A stretch of 50,166 bases of DNA from positions 1 through 50,166 of IMG/VR virus record IMGVR_UViG_3300025617_000810, one strand, 5' to 3'. Under the pieces are notes generated by a model that was not told where the DNA came from, made no database searches, and saw only the letters and a program-made list of their open reading frames with translations. Within the stretch, counting starts at the first letter, position 1. The number at the start of each line of letters is the position of its first letter. This document shows positions 1 to 9,720 of this stretch, piece after piece. Both the position numbers and the translations under genes were made by a program. This stretch comes from a virus.

Positions 1-1
1 T

Positions 2-3000
2 ATTCTTAGAGACAGTATCTTTATTGATCAATTACAGATACATTGGAACGAAATGTTCTTTGCAGGTTTGAGATATGTATTCAGCGAACAACCAAATGTT
101 GATTGGGCATTCAAAACAAGTTTTGTAAAAGCAAAACACAATGTTGGTGAACTAGAACAAAAAGTTACTTTCCAAAATGACAACTTATCTAGTTATGAAT
201 CTTATGTTGAAGAAATGAAGCCTTATAAAACTAAAATTAGAGAATATATTTCATCATACGAAAAGATTGATCCTGCTAACAACGTAGTTACTGATTTTGA
301 TTTAGCACCAGTATATAATGAAGCAGAAGGAAGAATTATTCCGCAAAGTGTTCAAGTTGTTAATAATGAGATTATAGCAGGTGTTTCTAATACAGCAGTT
401 TATCCTAGCAAACATTGGCTAGATAATGTTGGATTTGAAGTAACACAAATTAATATTGCTGAATCTGGTAGCGGTTATACAGGTGCTCCTAAACTATTAA
501 TTACTGGCGGCGGCGGCACAGGCGCAACAGCTCAGGCATTTGTCGGCGATGGAAAGATTACAAGTGTATTAGTAACCAATCCAGGTAGCGGATATCTGTC
601 ACAGCCAACAATTGAAGTAATTGGATCGTTGGAAGATGACGGTACAGCGGCAAGACTAAGTCCGGTATTAGGAAATGGTAAAGCAAGGTCTGCACACATT
701 AGATGTAAGTTTGATAGAGTAACAAAAACATACTTATTCCAGACGCTAAATGAGACAGAAACATTTGCAACTACATTAGATCAGTTAACAATTGATTTAA
801 AATGGCCAATGGAATTAAAAACTACACAAATTACAGTTACCATTGATGGACTTGAATCACTACGTAGTGAGTATTCTTTCTCTAATGTTAAGGATACTAC
901 AAAGGGATATACAAGATACTTTGGTAGAATTACATTTACAAATGCATTGGCTGCTAACAGAGAAGTGGTTGTAAAATATAATAAAGCACCTGACTTATTG
1001 CAAGCACAAGATAGAATTAATTTGTATTACAATCCAAATACAGGAATGTACGGCAATGATCTAGGACAATTATTGCAAGGCGTTGATTACGGCGGAGTTG
1101 AAGTAACTAGCTTTGATTTTGGCGGCGGATCAGGTTGGGATTCCGATGGTTGGTTTACATCAACATACGATACATTTGATACAACGTTCGAAGATGAAAT
1201 ATTCCAGTTCGGCGACGATAGCACAAGAATATTAACTTTTGCTTCTCCGCTAGAAACAGGAATAGTTTATAATGTTTATAAAAATGGTGTAAGAATTGAT
1301 GATCCTAACTATCCAAGCAATCCAACTAATCCAAATGCTTTGATTGCAAGTATTACTGGAGCAGGACAAACAGGCATTGCTATAACAGATGACGGTGATG
1401 TAGTAGAAGATACTATTATTGTATTTGATGAGGACATTATCCCATTAAGTTCCGGCGATATTTTAGTATTTAGAAAAACAACTTCAGACGGAAGTTTCTT
1501 ACCAGATCCGAGATCTTATGATACTATTTTAAGCGGTGGAGACTTACAGTTTAATACTGCAAGAGGATTTAATCCTGAAGAAATTATTGTTGATGGTGAC
1601 AGTTTTGTAACACCTACAACAAGTAAAGGTACTGAGGAACAAGTACCTGGGCAGATTTTAGATGCTGTTGATATCAGAGTATTCCATAGACCAGAAGCTG
1701 GAGGAAGTGTACTATCTAGTAATTCTTATAGAGCTGACGGAATTAATTCTATGTTTGACTTTGGAATCCAACCACAAAATAGTCAAGGACTAATTGTAAA
1801 ACTTGATTCGGTAATACAATCTTCAACTAATTACACTGTAAATTATAAAAACAAGACAGTTACGTTTAGCAGTGTGCCTACTATTGGAACATTAGTAAAC
1901 ATTGTAAGTATCAGTGGAAACGGACAAGATTTATTAGAAGAAGGCCAGTATGTTGCAGATGGTAGTACTACTGCATTTACAACTAAAGCAAAATACACTA
2001 AAGATTTAGATTTTTATGTAACAGTTGACGGAAAAGAAGTAGAGGCTGTACTCATTGACGACAATGAAAAGGCTCAAATACTATTTGGTTCTGCTCCAAA
2101 GGATCAAAGCCTTGTTAGTTACTTTGTATACAGTACGACAGATTCGTTTAGTAAAATTGCAGTTGAAGAATTTACAGGTGACGGAAGTACTAAGTTGTTT
2201 GATTTAACAAAAACTCCATATAGTGCTATTCCAAATAGTCACAATGTTATTGTAAAGCAAGGAAACAGGCTATTAAATCCAGGATTCAATCAGCAGTTTA
2301 ATGTTAGAACAGCACAAAGAGAATACTTCTTAGAAATATGGCAAACTCCGGTTGGTAGTTTTGATGCATCAGACGTATTATTTGTGTTAAACGGTAGAGA
2401 ATTAACGATTGCAGTTGAATATAATATTAGACCTTCAAATAGTAGTGTTATCCTAGAACCAGGCATTGGTAATGATGGCGACATACTTGAAGCATATATT
2501 GTTACTGACGGCGATTATGCGTTCGGAAGTATACAACAAATTAATAATCAAAATACTTGGGTTGACAGCGGTAATACATTACAGCTTAAAGTTGCTCCTG
2601 AGATAGGTGAAAAATTAACTGTGTATACATTTAACAAACACGATAGCATGGGCTTTGAAAGAATTAATTACGACATCGTTGCAAGAGAAACTTTAGTTGT
2701 TGGCACTGAAGATTATATCCAATTTAACCATGTTAAGAATGGTTTAATTAAACTTAGATATCCAGCAGTAGAAGTACAGTATGTTTGGTTAACAGTAAAT
2801 GGTGTTTTACAAACACCTAGTGTAGACTACACATTAACTACAGACAAGCAGTATATAAGATATAAGCAAAGTTTTGTAGACAACGATGTTGTTGAAGTAA
2901 TACAGTTTAGTGCAACAGGACAAATTACACCTAAGTTTGGATTCAGCCAGTTTAAAGATATTCTTAATAGAAACATTTATAAGCGCCTAGGTGATGTTCA

Positions 3001-3637
3001 ATCTTATAAACTTGCAGAACCATTACTTACATTTGATAAACAAATTGTATTAGATAATGCAGACGGCCTAAGCGCACCAGATAAGAATAGTAAGATTCCA
3101 GGAATTATTTTTGTTAACGGCGAAAGAATTGAATATCTAATCAAAGACGGCAATACGTTAAAACAAATTCAAAGAGGTACATTAGGTACCGGAGTTCCGA
3201 CAGAACATTTAATTGGTAGTGACGTATACAATGCAAGTCAATTGCAAACAGCACCGTATGCTGATAAAACTATCATTGATGAAATTGTAGCAGACGGTAC
3301 AACTAATACATTTGAACTTGGATTTACACCAACAAATGTTAACGAGTTTGAAGTATTTGTAGGCGGCCGTAGATTGCGTAAGAATTCAATACAAAGTTTT
3401 GACCACACACGCGATCAAGATAGTCCAGAAGCAGATGTTACATTAACAGCAGAATATAGTGTAGACGGTACAACACCTTTTGTAAGTATGTTAAATACAC
3501 CAGCAGAAGGAATTAAAATTCAAATTGTAAGACGTCAAGGTACTCTTTGGACAGAAACACCTGGAATTACACTATTTGATTCAGAAACTTTAGTAGCACG
3601 TTTCTTTAAGGCGGAAAAGGTGGAGCTACCCAAATAA
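2..3637 (+). CDS. Large virion structural protein, tail/baseplate associated (5' end outside window)
   Basis: The reading frame is open from the first bases of the window, so the ATG at 53 is internal and the gene starts upstream; about 1,211 residues are visible. The protein is rich in beta-sandwich-like repeats. A glycine-rich repeat occurs twice near the start (GSGYTGAPKLLITGGGG, then GSGYLSQPTIEVIG). A second unit, a D-G-(S/T)-T-x-x-F motif followed by V-x-(V)-x-G, recurs (for example VADGSTTAFTT, FTGDGSTKLFDL, VADGTTNTFELGF). Such repeats and the C-terminal ARFFKAEK..LPK ending are typical of large structural proteins of marine T4-like phages. It heads the structural gene run and probably belongs to the tail or baseplate. 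The exact T4 counterpart is not recognisable; the structural role is inferred from family resemblance and neighbours. Confidence 0.75.
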   Translation: MLRDSIFIDQLQIHWNEMFFAGLRYVFSEQPNVDWAFKTSFVKAKHNVGELEQKVTFQNDNLSSYESYVEEMKPYKTKIREYISSYEKIDPANNVVTDFDLAPVYNEAEGRIIPQSVQVVNNEIIAGVSNTAVYPSKHWLDNVGFEVTQINIAESGSGYTGAPKLLITGGGGTGATAQAFVGDGKITSVLVTNPGSGYLSQPTIEVIGSLEDDGTAARLSPVLGNGKARSAHIRCKFDRVTKTYLFQTLNETETFATTLDQLTIDLKWPMELKTTQITVTIDGLESLRSEYSFSNVKDTTKGYTRYFGRITFTNALAANREVVVKYNKAPDLLQAQDRINLYYNPNTGMYGNDLGQLLQGVDYGGVEVTSFDFGGGSGWDSDGWFTSTYDTFDTTFEDEIFQFGDDSTRILTFASPLETGIVYNVYKNGVRIDDPNYPSNPTNPNALIASITGAGQTGIAITDDGDVVEDTIIVFDEDIIPLSSGDILVFRKTTSDGSFLPDPRSYDTILSGGDLQFNTARGFNPEEIIVDGDSFVTPTTSKGTEEQVPGQILDAVDIRVFHRPEAGGSVLSSNSYRADGINSMFDFGIQPQNSQGLIVKLDSVIQSSTNYTVNYKNKTVTFSSVPTIGTLVNIVSISGNGQDLLEEGQYVADGSTTAFTTKAKYTKDLDFYVTVDGKEVEAVLIDDNEKAQILFGSAPKDQSLVSYFVYSTTDSFSKIAVEEFTGDGSTKLFDLTKTPYSAIPNSHNVIVKQGNRLLNPGFNQQFNVRTAQREYFLEIWQTPVGSFDASDVLFVLNGRELTIAVEYNIRPSNSSVILEPGIGNDGDILEAYIVTDGDYAFGSIQQINNQNTWVDSGNTLQLKVAPEIGEKLTVYTFNKHDSMGFERINYDIVARETLVVGTEDYIQFNHVKNGLIKLRYPAVEVQYVWLTVNGVLQTPSVDYTLTTDKQYIRYKQSFVDNDVVEVIQFSATGQITPKFGFSQFKDILNRNIYKRLGDVQSYKLAEPLLTFDKQIVLDNADGLSAPDKNSKIPGIIFVNGERIEYLIKDGNTLKQIQRGTLGTGVPTEHLIGSDVYNASQLQTAPYADKTIIDEIVADGTTNTFELGFTPTNVNEFEVFVGGRRLRKNSIQSFDHTRDQDSPEADVTLTAEYSVDGTTPFVSMLNTPAEGIKIQIVRRQGTLWTETPGITLFDSETLVARFFKAEKVELPK

Positions 3638-3640
3638 ATA
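3633..3640 (+). promoter_or_regulatory. Possible T4-type late promoter
   Basis: AATAAATA matches seven of eight positions of the T4 late promoter consensus TATAAATA. It overlaps the stop codon of the upstream structural gene and lies 18 bases before the next ATG. The AT-rich background makes chance matches common. Confidence 0.25.
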
Positions 3641-3657
3641 CAGTATAGGAAAAAGGT

Positions 3658-4269
3658 ATGATGGATAACATAAAAGAAGATAACGGAGTTATGCTCCAAG
3701 GACACATTAAAATTTCTAATCCAGAAACGGGCGAGGTCATTGTAGATAAGCGTAATGCAATCCATTACGAAAATATGAGTATCTCACTTGCAGAAAGTTT
3801 AGCTAATGCAGGACAGGGATTTATATACCAAATGGCATTTGGCAACGGCGGCACAAGCATTGACCCAACTGGAATTATTACATACCTTACACCTAACAGT
3901 ACGGGTACTAATGCTAGTCTTTATAACCAAACATTTATTAAAGTAGTTGATGATAGAAGTGTAAACAACACCGACCCTGCTCGTAACAAAATTGAATCAA
4001 GACACGTTAGTGGTACAAATTACACAGATATTCTTGTAACCTGTTTGTTAGACTACGGTGAACCAAGTGGTCAAGATGCTGTAGATAATGCTACTAATGC
4101 AGATAGTTTATATGTATTTGATGAATTAGGCTTAGTAAGTTATAATTCAACAGGACAAGGTAGGCTATTAACACATGTTATTTTCCACCCAGTACAAAAA
4201 AGTTTGAATAGACTGATTCAAATTGATTACACTGTGCGTGTACAAAGTTTATCGGGGTTTAATGAATAA
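3658..4269 (+). CDS. Small virion structural protein
   Basis: This 203-aa protein has no signal peptide or membrane segment. Its N-terminal part contains GHIKISNPETGEVIVDK followed by NAIHYENMS, and then MAFGNGGTSIDPTGII. From memory this pattern recurs in conserved structural proteins of marine T4-like phages. It lies between the large repeat protein and the tail-fibre-like genes, and its stop overlaps the next ATG by one base (TAATG), suggesting coupled translation. The start at 3658 has AGGA about 7 bases upstream; a second ATG follows directly at 3661. The molecular role (tail, baseplate or fibre connector) cannot be told from the sequence. Confidence 0.65.
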   Translation: MMDNIKEDNGVMLQGHIKISNPETGEVIVDKRNAIHYENMSISLAESLANAGQGFIYQMAFGNGGTSIDPTGIITYLTPNSTGTNASLYNQTFIKVVDDRSVNNTDPARNKIESRHVSGTNYTDILVTCLLDYGEPSGQDAVDNATNADSLYVFDELGLVSYNSTGQGRLLTHVIFHPVQKSLNRLIQIDYTVRVQSLSGFNE

Positions 4270-6350
4270 TGGCATATACAATTAACTATTCAGATTCTAA
4301 CAAAGGTACTATTTCAATTGAAGATAGTACAATTAATCAGCAAACTAGTTTAGATCTTCCAGGTCGTAATACAACTAGTTATGGTTCTGTTATTTCAGAA
4401 AACTTTTTAAAATTATTAGAAAACTTTGCAAACGCTAATGAACCTAGAAGTCCAATTCAGGGACAACTATGGTATGACACTTCAGTAGGTATCGATACTC
4501 TTAAAATTTACGATGGTACTGGATGGGTTAATGCAAGTGGATTGAAAAAAGGAAATACCGCACCAGATGTTGCAAATGCATTAACTGGAGATTTATGGTC
4601 AGATACTGATAACAATCAGCTGTATATTTTTACAGGCTCGGGTTGGACACTAGTTGGACCAGAATACAGTGATGGTTTGCTAACAGGTGCGAAGCCAGTA
4701 GTAGTAACAGGTAAAGACGAAGTATTATATACTATTTTGCAAATCGAAGTAGCAGGGCAACCTGTAGCAATTTATAGTACTAAAACCTTCCAACCAAAAA
4801 GTACAATCGCAGGATTTACAATTATTCAGCCAGGACTAAATCTTTCATCTGCAAATATTGGCGGCTCCGGCATCGGCAAATATTTAGGTGTAAGTGAGAA
4901 AGCTGAAAATCTTATTGTAAGCGGAGAAGTAGTTAATGCTACTAAGTTTTTAAGAAGTGATAAAACAAGTACATCAGATCAACAAATTATTATTAGTAAT
5001 AACAAAGGTTTACAAGTCGGACAGACAGCAAGTGTAACTTTTGATGTACAAGGTACTTCAGGAGTCATTACAAACTTAACATCAGGTGCACCGATTGATT
5101 TTAAAGTTAATAATTTGGGTGTGCAGAAAAACGTAATTAGAATTGACTCAACAGAAAAAGTAGGTATTAATACATTAAGTCCTGCAGAAGCATTAGATGT
5201 AGCAGGATCAATCCAAACAAGTGCAAACTTAATTGTTCAAGGTACTACTGACAGTGCTAGTATTGGAACAGGTGCTGTTAAGATCAGCGGCGGCGTTGGT
5301 ATTGCTAAAAAGCTATTTGTTGGAACAGATTTAAATGTTGCTGGCAATAGTACAACAGGATCAATTTTACCTGCCGCAACACAAACATATTCACTGGGCA
5401 GTTCCGAAAAACGATGGGCATCTGTAAATGCTGTTGAATTTAGAGGAAATTTAATTGGTAACATTACTGGTACAGTAACAGGCGGCGCTACAAACGCAAA
5501 CAAATTAACTAGTGCTACAACTTTCCAAATTTCCGGAGATGTAAGTTCTAATCAAATTACATTTGACGGACAAGTAGGCGGAACATCTAAAACATTTACA
5601 ACATCAATTAGTAATACCTTTATTGCTAATAAGCAATTAACGACAGTACCAAATGCAGACGATGAAATTATTATTAACAGAATCTCTGGTGATAATACTG
5701 GCGTGTTTAAAATCAGTCAACAAGCACTAGTAAGTAGTGTTCCGGTTATTCCAGTTGCTACTATTGTGCCGTTTGCAGGTATTAATGTGCCAACTGGATG
5801 GTTATTGTGTGACGGCTCTGAAGTTAGAATTTCAGATTATTTAACACTGTACAACACAGTTCTTTATCAATTCAAAGATCAAAGTCAGGTTACGTCAGGC
5901 TTTTTTGGACTACCTGATTTAAGAGGTAGATTCCCGCTTGGTGCTGACAACATGGGCGGCACAAGTGCTAATAGAGTTTCAGACGTTAACGCTGATACAG
6001 TTGGTCTTGGTTCAGGTGTTGAAAGCAGAGTTATTGATGTTAAAAACTTACCAGAACACGAACATGACTTAAGATCACCAAAAGGTGCTCAGTTCTATGT
6101 AATACTTGACGATAGTGGTGTACAACAGGATGCTGATACTATTCCTTATGATGCTCCAACTGGATCGCAAGCGGGTCAGGCACGTACTTCATCAGGCGGT
6201 GTTCTAAACAGAAGAAACATTACTTATAATGCAAACACAGGACTTGAAGAGTACGAAACATTCGATGTTACTGAACTAGGTACGCCATACAATGTTATGA
6301 ACCCGTTCCTAACAGTCAAATATATTATCTATACAGGAGTTGGGGGCTAA
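4269..6350 (+). CDS. Tail-fibre-like structural protein with collar domain
   Basis: This 693-aa protein has three parts. Residues 1-130 are a domain shared with the next two genes (MAYTIN start, ENFLKLLENFAN, GQLWYDTS, GDLWSDTDNNQLY). The middle resembles trimeric fibre proteins (GINTLSPAEALDVAGSI). Around residues 494-560 is a phage tail collar domain, seen as VPFAGINVPTGWLLCDG followed by LPDLRGRFPLG, a pair typical of PF07484 short-fibre proteins. The C-terminus ends in NPFLTVKYIIY, also usual for collar proteins. It is probably a host-recognition or fibre-tip protein. It starts at the stop of the upstream gene and is followed three bases later by its paralogue. Confidence 0.82.
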   Translation: MAYTINYSDSNKGTISIEDSTINQQTSLDLPGRNTTSYGSVISENFLKLLENFANANEPRSPIQGQLWYDTSVGIDTLKIYDGTGWVNASGLKKGNTAPDVANALTGDLWSDTDNNQLYIFTGSGWTLVGPEYSDGLLTGAKPVVVTGKDEVLYTILQIEVAGQPVAIYSTKTFQPKSTIAGFTIIQPGLNLSSANIGGSGIGKYLGVSEKAENLIVSGEVVNATKFLRSDKTSTSDQQIIISNNKGLQVGQTASVTFDVQGTSGVITNLTSGAPIDFKVNNLGVQKNVIRIDSTEKVGINTLSPAEALDVAGSIQTSANLIVQGTTDSASIGTGAVKISGGVGIAKKLFVGTDLNVAGNSTTGSILPAATQTYSLGSSEKRWASVNAVEFRGNLIGNITGTVTGGATNANKLTSATTFQISGDVSSNQITFDGQVGGTSKTFTTSISNTFIANKQLTTVPNADDEIIINRISGDNTGVFKISQQALVSSVPVIPVATIVPFAGINVPTGWLLCDGSEVRISDYLTLYNTVLYQFKDQSQVTSGFFGLPDLRGRFPLGADNMGGTSANRVSDVNADTVGLGSGVESRVIDVKNLPEHEHDLRSPKGAQFYVILDDSGVQQDADTIPYDAPTGSQAGQARTSSGGVLNRRNITYNANTGLEEYETFDVTELGTPYNVMNPFLTVKYIIYTGVGG

Positions 6351-6353
6351 TAA

Positions 6354-8189
6354 ATGGCATATCAAATTAATAAAACAAACGGAGCATTATTAGTTAATCT
6401 TGCAGACGGTCAAATTGACGCTTCGACTACTGATATTACATTAGTAGGAAAAGGCTATTCAGGATTTGGTGAAGCGTTTAATGAAAACTTTGTAAGACTA
6501 TTAGAAAACTTTTCAGGTTCATCGGCACCTGTTAATCCGCTATCAGGGCAAATATGGTGGGATTCATCTGTTTCAAGATTAAAAGTTTACACAGGAACTG
6601 CTTGGACAACAGGCGGCGGCCCGATTGTACAACCTACCCAGCCAGTAATGGTTGCAGGTGATCTTTGGATTAACAACGATTCTAACCAACTCTACTTTTT
6701 TGACGGTACTGATTTAGAATTAGCAGGACCGATTTATAACGCTTTCCAAGGACGTTCGGGTCCACAGGTTATTACTGTACTTGATAACACAGGTACAAGT
6801 AGAACTATTGTTAAGTATTGGGTTGGCGGCTCACTAGTTGGACTATGGAGTAAAATTGGATTCACTCCGCAAAACGTAGATACAATTCCTGGGTTTAGCG
6901 GAAACGTAGTTAAAGGATTTAACGTAGTTGATAGTGATTTTGTTTTTGCTGGCACAGCAAACAATACTAGAAGACTAGTTGATGATGCAGGAGTAGAACG
7001 CGGAGCAGGTCAGTTCTTAGCAAGTGATAGTGATGATACAACTACTGGATCATTAATTGTTAGAAATAACGGCGGACTTACTGTTGGATTATCAGAAAAC
7101 CATGTTTTAAAAGTAACTAGCCAAGGTGTAGTTGCACTAAATGAAATTTCGAATCAAAACTATACTATTCAAATGCGTAATAGTGCAGGTATTCAAAATG
7201 CAATAAGCGTTAAATCACAAACTAGTCGTGTTGGTATCTACAATGATGCACCGGCATATACATTAGATGTTGGCGGCGACATGAGAGTATCCGGAAGTCT
7301 TATAGTAGATGGCGATACAGTTACTATTGGAACTGAAGAACTTGTTGTTAAAGATAAAAGTATTACACTTGCCGATGCAGGTGATAGTACACTACTAACA
7401 GATGCACAAGTTGATCAAGCTGGTATTATTGTTAAATCATTAAATGGTAATAAAGAATTTTTATGGCGCAATGCAACTAATGCATGGACATCAAATACAA
7501 GTATTGATATTACAGGCGCAGGATCACTTAAATTTAATGGTGTTGATATTATTACTGGCTCTAATGCAAGTGGTATTACACAGTTAGGTACACTAACTTC
7601 GGCTGCAATCGGAAATATTAGTTTCCCAGGCGGCATTTCTGTTGTTACTAATGCAGTTGACGGTAGCGGTAATGGTTTAAATATAACACTTGCTGGCGAT
7701 TTAAATCTTGTTACTAGTAGAAAAATTAGAAATGTAGCAGAACCAGTTGCACCACAAGACGTTGCTACAAAAAATTATGTTGATAGCCAGATTAATTTAG
7801 AAGTAATTCCGTTAACACTTGATATTACTGGATTAGGATCAGGCGCACAACTTAATACTAATGTTGGTATTATCTTAAATGATATTGCACCGGCAGCAAA
7901 TAAACAAAACAATACGGAAGCAAGAATACACTGCACAACCACAACAGGTGCTACAGCTACATTGACCGGTTCTGCGCTAGATACAGCGTTTAATGAATCA
8001 ACAACTATTGTACAAGCACTAGATATTGGCGGAAATGATAACGGATCGGTAAGTGTAATCAACAGTGCAACGTTTAACGATGCTACTGGTTCGATTAGTT
8101 CAACTGTACAGCGTTCGTTAAAACTGTATAGAGTAGTAGGAGGAGTATGGACATATGTGCAAGACCTAACTCCGGGCGTTTTAGTATAA
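6354..8189 (+). CDS. Tail-fibre-like structural protein, paralogue 2
   Basis: The first 130 residues of this 611-aa protein match those of both neighbours (MAYQINKTNGALLVN, ENFVRLLENFSG, PLSGQIWWDSS, INNDSNQLYFFDG). The middle has the fibre signature LDVGGDMRVSGSLIVDG and then EELVVKDKSITLADAG, common in T4-like fibre and baseplate proteins. There is no collar domain, and the C-terminal 130 residues look unrelated to the paralogues. The shared N-terminus probably attaches the protein to a common site on the particle while the C-terminus does something different. Start: ATG three bases after the preceding stop, with GGGG upstream. Confidence 0.78.
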   Translation: MAYQINKTNGALLVNLADGQIDASTTDITLVGKGYSGFGEAFNENFVRLLENFSGSSAPVNPLSGQIWWDSSVSRLKVYTGTAWTTGGGPIVQPTQPVMVAGDLWINNDSNQLYFFDGTDLELAGPIYNAFQGRSGPQVITVLDNTGTSRTIVKYWVGGSLVGLWSKIGFTPQNVDTIPGFSGNVVKGFNVVDSDFVFAGTANNTRRLVDDAGVERGAGQFLASDSDDTTTGSLIVRNNGGLTVGLSENHVLKVTSQGVVALNEISNQNYTIQMRNSAGIQNAISVKSQTSRVGIYNDAPAYTLDVGGDMRVSGSLIVDGDTVTIGTEELVVKDKSITLADAGDSTLLTDAQVDQAGIIVKSLNGNKEFLWRNATNAWTSNTSIDITGAGSLKFNGVDIITGSNASGITQLGTLTSAAIGNISFPGGISVVTNAVDGSGNGLNITLAGDLNLVTSRKIRNVAEPVAPQDVATKNYVDSQINLEVIPLTLDITGLGSGAQLNTNVGIILNDIAPAANKQNNTEARIHCTTTTGATATLTGSALDTAFNESTTIVQALDIGGNDNGSVSVINSATFNDATGSISSTVQRSLKLYRVVGGVWTYVQDLTPGVLV

Positions 8190-8192
8190 ATA
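8185..8192 (+). promoter_or_regulatory. T4-type late promoter
   Basis: TATAAATA is an exact match to the T4 late promoter consensus. It overlaps the end of the upstream gene and lies 28 bases before the ATG at 8221, a sensible distance for a short leader. It would give the third fibre paralogue its own late transcript. Confidence 0.6.
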
Positions 8193-8220
8193 CATATAAC
8201 ACAATTAGGGGTATTAGTAA

Positions 8221-9699
8221 ATGGCATATATAATTAATTTAACAAATGGACAACAGTTAGCCACTGTTGAGGATGGAACCATTGACCAAAGTACTACAAT
8301 TAAACTTGTAGGTAAAAACTATGCCGGTTATGGTGAAATTCAAAACGAAAACTTTGTACATTTACTTGAAAACTTCTCTAGCGGCAATTCACCTGCTAAC
8401 CCATTAAGCGGTCAGATTTGGTTTGATAGTAGTTTAAAGAAGCTCAAGTTTTACGACGGCACAAAATTTAGAACAACTGGTGGAGCAGAAGTATCAAGCA
8501 CACAACCAGTTGGATTAACTACTGGTGATTTTTGGTGGGATACATCAAATAACCAACTATATGCACAGAACAGCGATGGCGGATTTGTCCTAATTGGTCC
8601 ACAATCCATCGGCGATACAGTAACAGCAATGGTTACTGCTCAAGTAAGAGATACTACCCTAACAAATAGAACTATTATTAAAGGTACAGTTGAAGACGGT
8701 GTACAATTTATTATCAGTAATGCTGAATTTACTATTGATCAAACAGATCCTTCAAATGTAATTACAGGTTTTGATGTAATTAGACAAGGTGTTACTTTAA
8801 GAAACACTGGATCAACTGGTGTTACATCAAGCAGTCATAGATTTTGGGGAACTGCAACTGATGCGGACCGCTTAAATGGCCAACCAGCATCGGCTTATGC
8901 ACTTTCAGGTAACGCAAACTTCACTAGTGTTGTTAGATTTGGTGATGTTGGATACACTGTAGGCGCGGCAAACGACTTAGCAGTATATATTGATCAAGCA
9001 AATACCGGTGACGAAGGTGTTATTGAAAACACAACCGGACAAAAAATTAGATTTAAAGTAAAATCGGTTGGTGGTGTAACAACAGAACCGTTCCATGTTT
9101 CGGCTGTTGGACTAATTCCAACTACTACAACAACATATGATGTTGGTAGTTCAAACTTTAAATTCAGAAACATGTATGCAACTACGTTTAACGGTCTTGC
9201 TACAAATGCAATTAACTTACAAGTTGGAGCAAACTATAGAACTGGCGATGTAAATGCAACAAATAATACTGTAGCAGTTAGAGACAGTTCAGGCAACTTA
9301 TCTGCTAATGTGTTTAATGGTATTTCTACTAGTGCTAGATATGCTGACTTGGCAGAAAAGTATTCAACAGGTGAAGAATTACCATTTGGTACAGTAGTAA
9401 CAGTTTGTGATCACGAAGATCACGAAGTAGAACCTACTAAAGTAGGTGACATTGCAATCGGTGTTGTATCAACAGCTCCTGCTCTTATGATGAACAGTGA
9501 TGCAGAAGGTCAATACATTGGTTTGAAAGGTCGCGTTCCGGTTCGTGTAGTTGGTCCAGTTAAAAAAGGACAACCAGTATATGTTGGAGATAATGGTACA
9601 GCAAATACAATAATCAATGGCGGTAGCTTAGTTGGTATTGCATTAGAATCAAACACTGAAGAGTCAGAAAAATTAGTTGAGTGCGTACTTAAAGTATAA
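8221..9699 (+). CDS. Tail-fibre-like structural protein, paralogue 3
   Basis: This 492-aa protein has the common N-terminal domain (MAYIINLTNGQQLA, ENFVHLLENFSS, PLSGQIWFDSS, WDTSNNQLYAQN). It has its own C-terminal domain starting near residue 375 at SARYADLAEKY and running through GVVSTAPALMMNSD and GRVPVRVVGPVKKGQPVYVGD. This C-terminal pattern is widespread in structural proteins of T4-like phages and resembles the C-terminal part of self-processing fibre proteins; I cannot confirm a cleavage site. It is probably a fibre or baseplate-associated protein. Immediately upstream is an exact late promoter motif and a GGGG stretch that may serve as ribosome binding site. Confidence 0.78.
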   Translation: MAYIINLTNGQQLATVEDGTIDQSTTIKLVGKNYAGYGEIQNENFVHLLENFSSGNSPANPLSGQIWFDSSLKKLKFYDGTKFRTTGGAEVSSTQPVGLTTGDFWWDTSNNQLYAQNSDGGFVLIGPQSIGDTVTAMVTAQVRDTTLTNRTIIKGTVEDGVQFIISNAEFTIDQTDPSNVITGFDVIRQGVTLRNTGSTGVTSSSHRFWGTATDADRLNGQPASAYALSGNANFTSVVRFGDVGYTVGAANDLAVYIDQANTGDEGVIENTTGQKIRFKVKSVGGVTTEPFHVSAVGLIPTTTTTYDVGSSNFKFRNMYATTFNGLATNAINLQVGANYRTGDVNATNNTVAVRDSSGNLSANVFNGISTSARYADLAEKYSTGEELPFGTVVTVCDHEDHEVEPTKVGDIAIGVVSTAPALMMNSDAEGQYIGLKGRVPVRVVGPVKKGQPVYVGDNGTANTIINGGSLVGIALESNTEESEKLVECVLKV

Positions 9700-9720
9700 G
9701 TATAGAAGAGGAAACATATT

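Noticed and set aside
7775-8227. A 150-residue minus-strand ORF over the second fibre gene
   Set aside because: It is a shadow of the real gene, has no ribosome binding site and an implausible composition.
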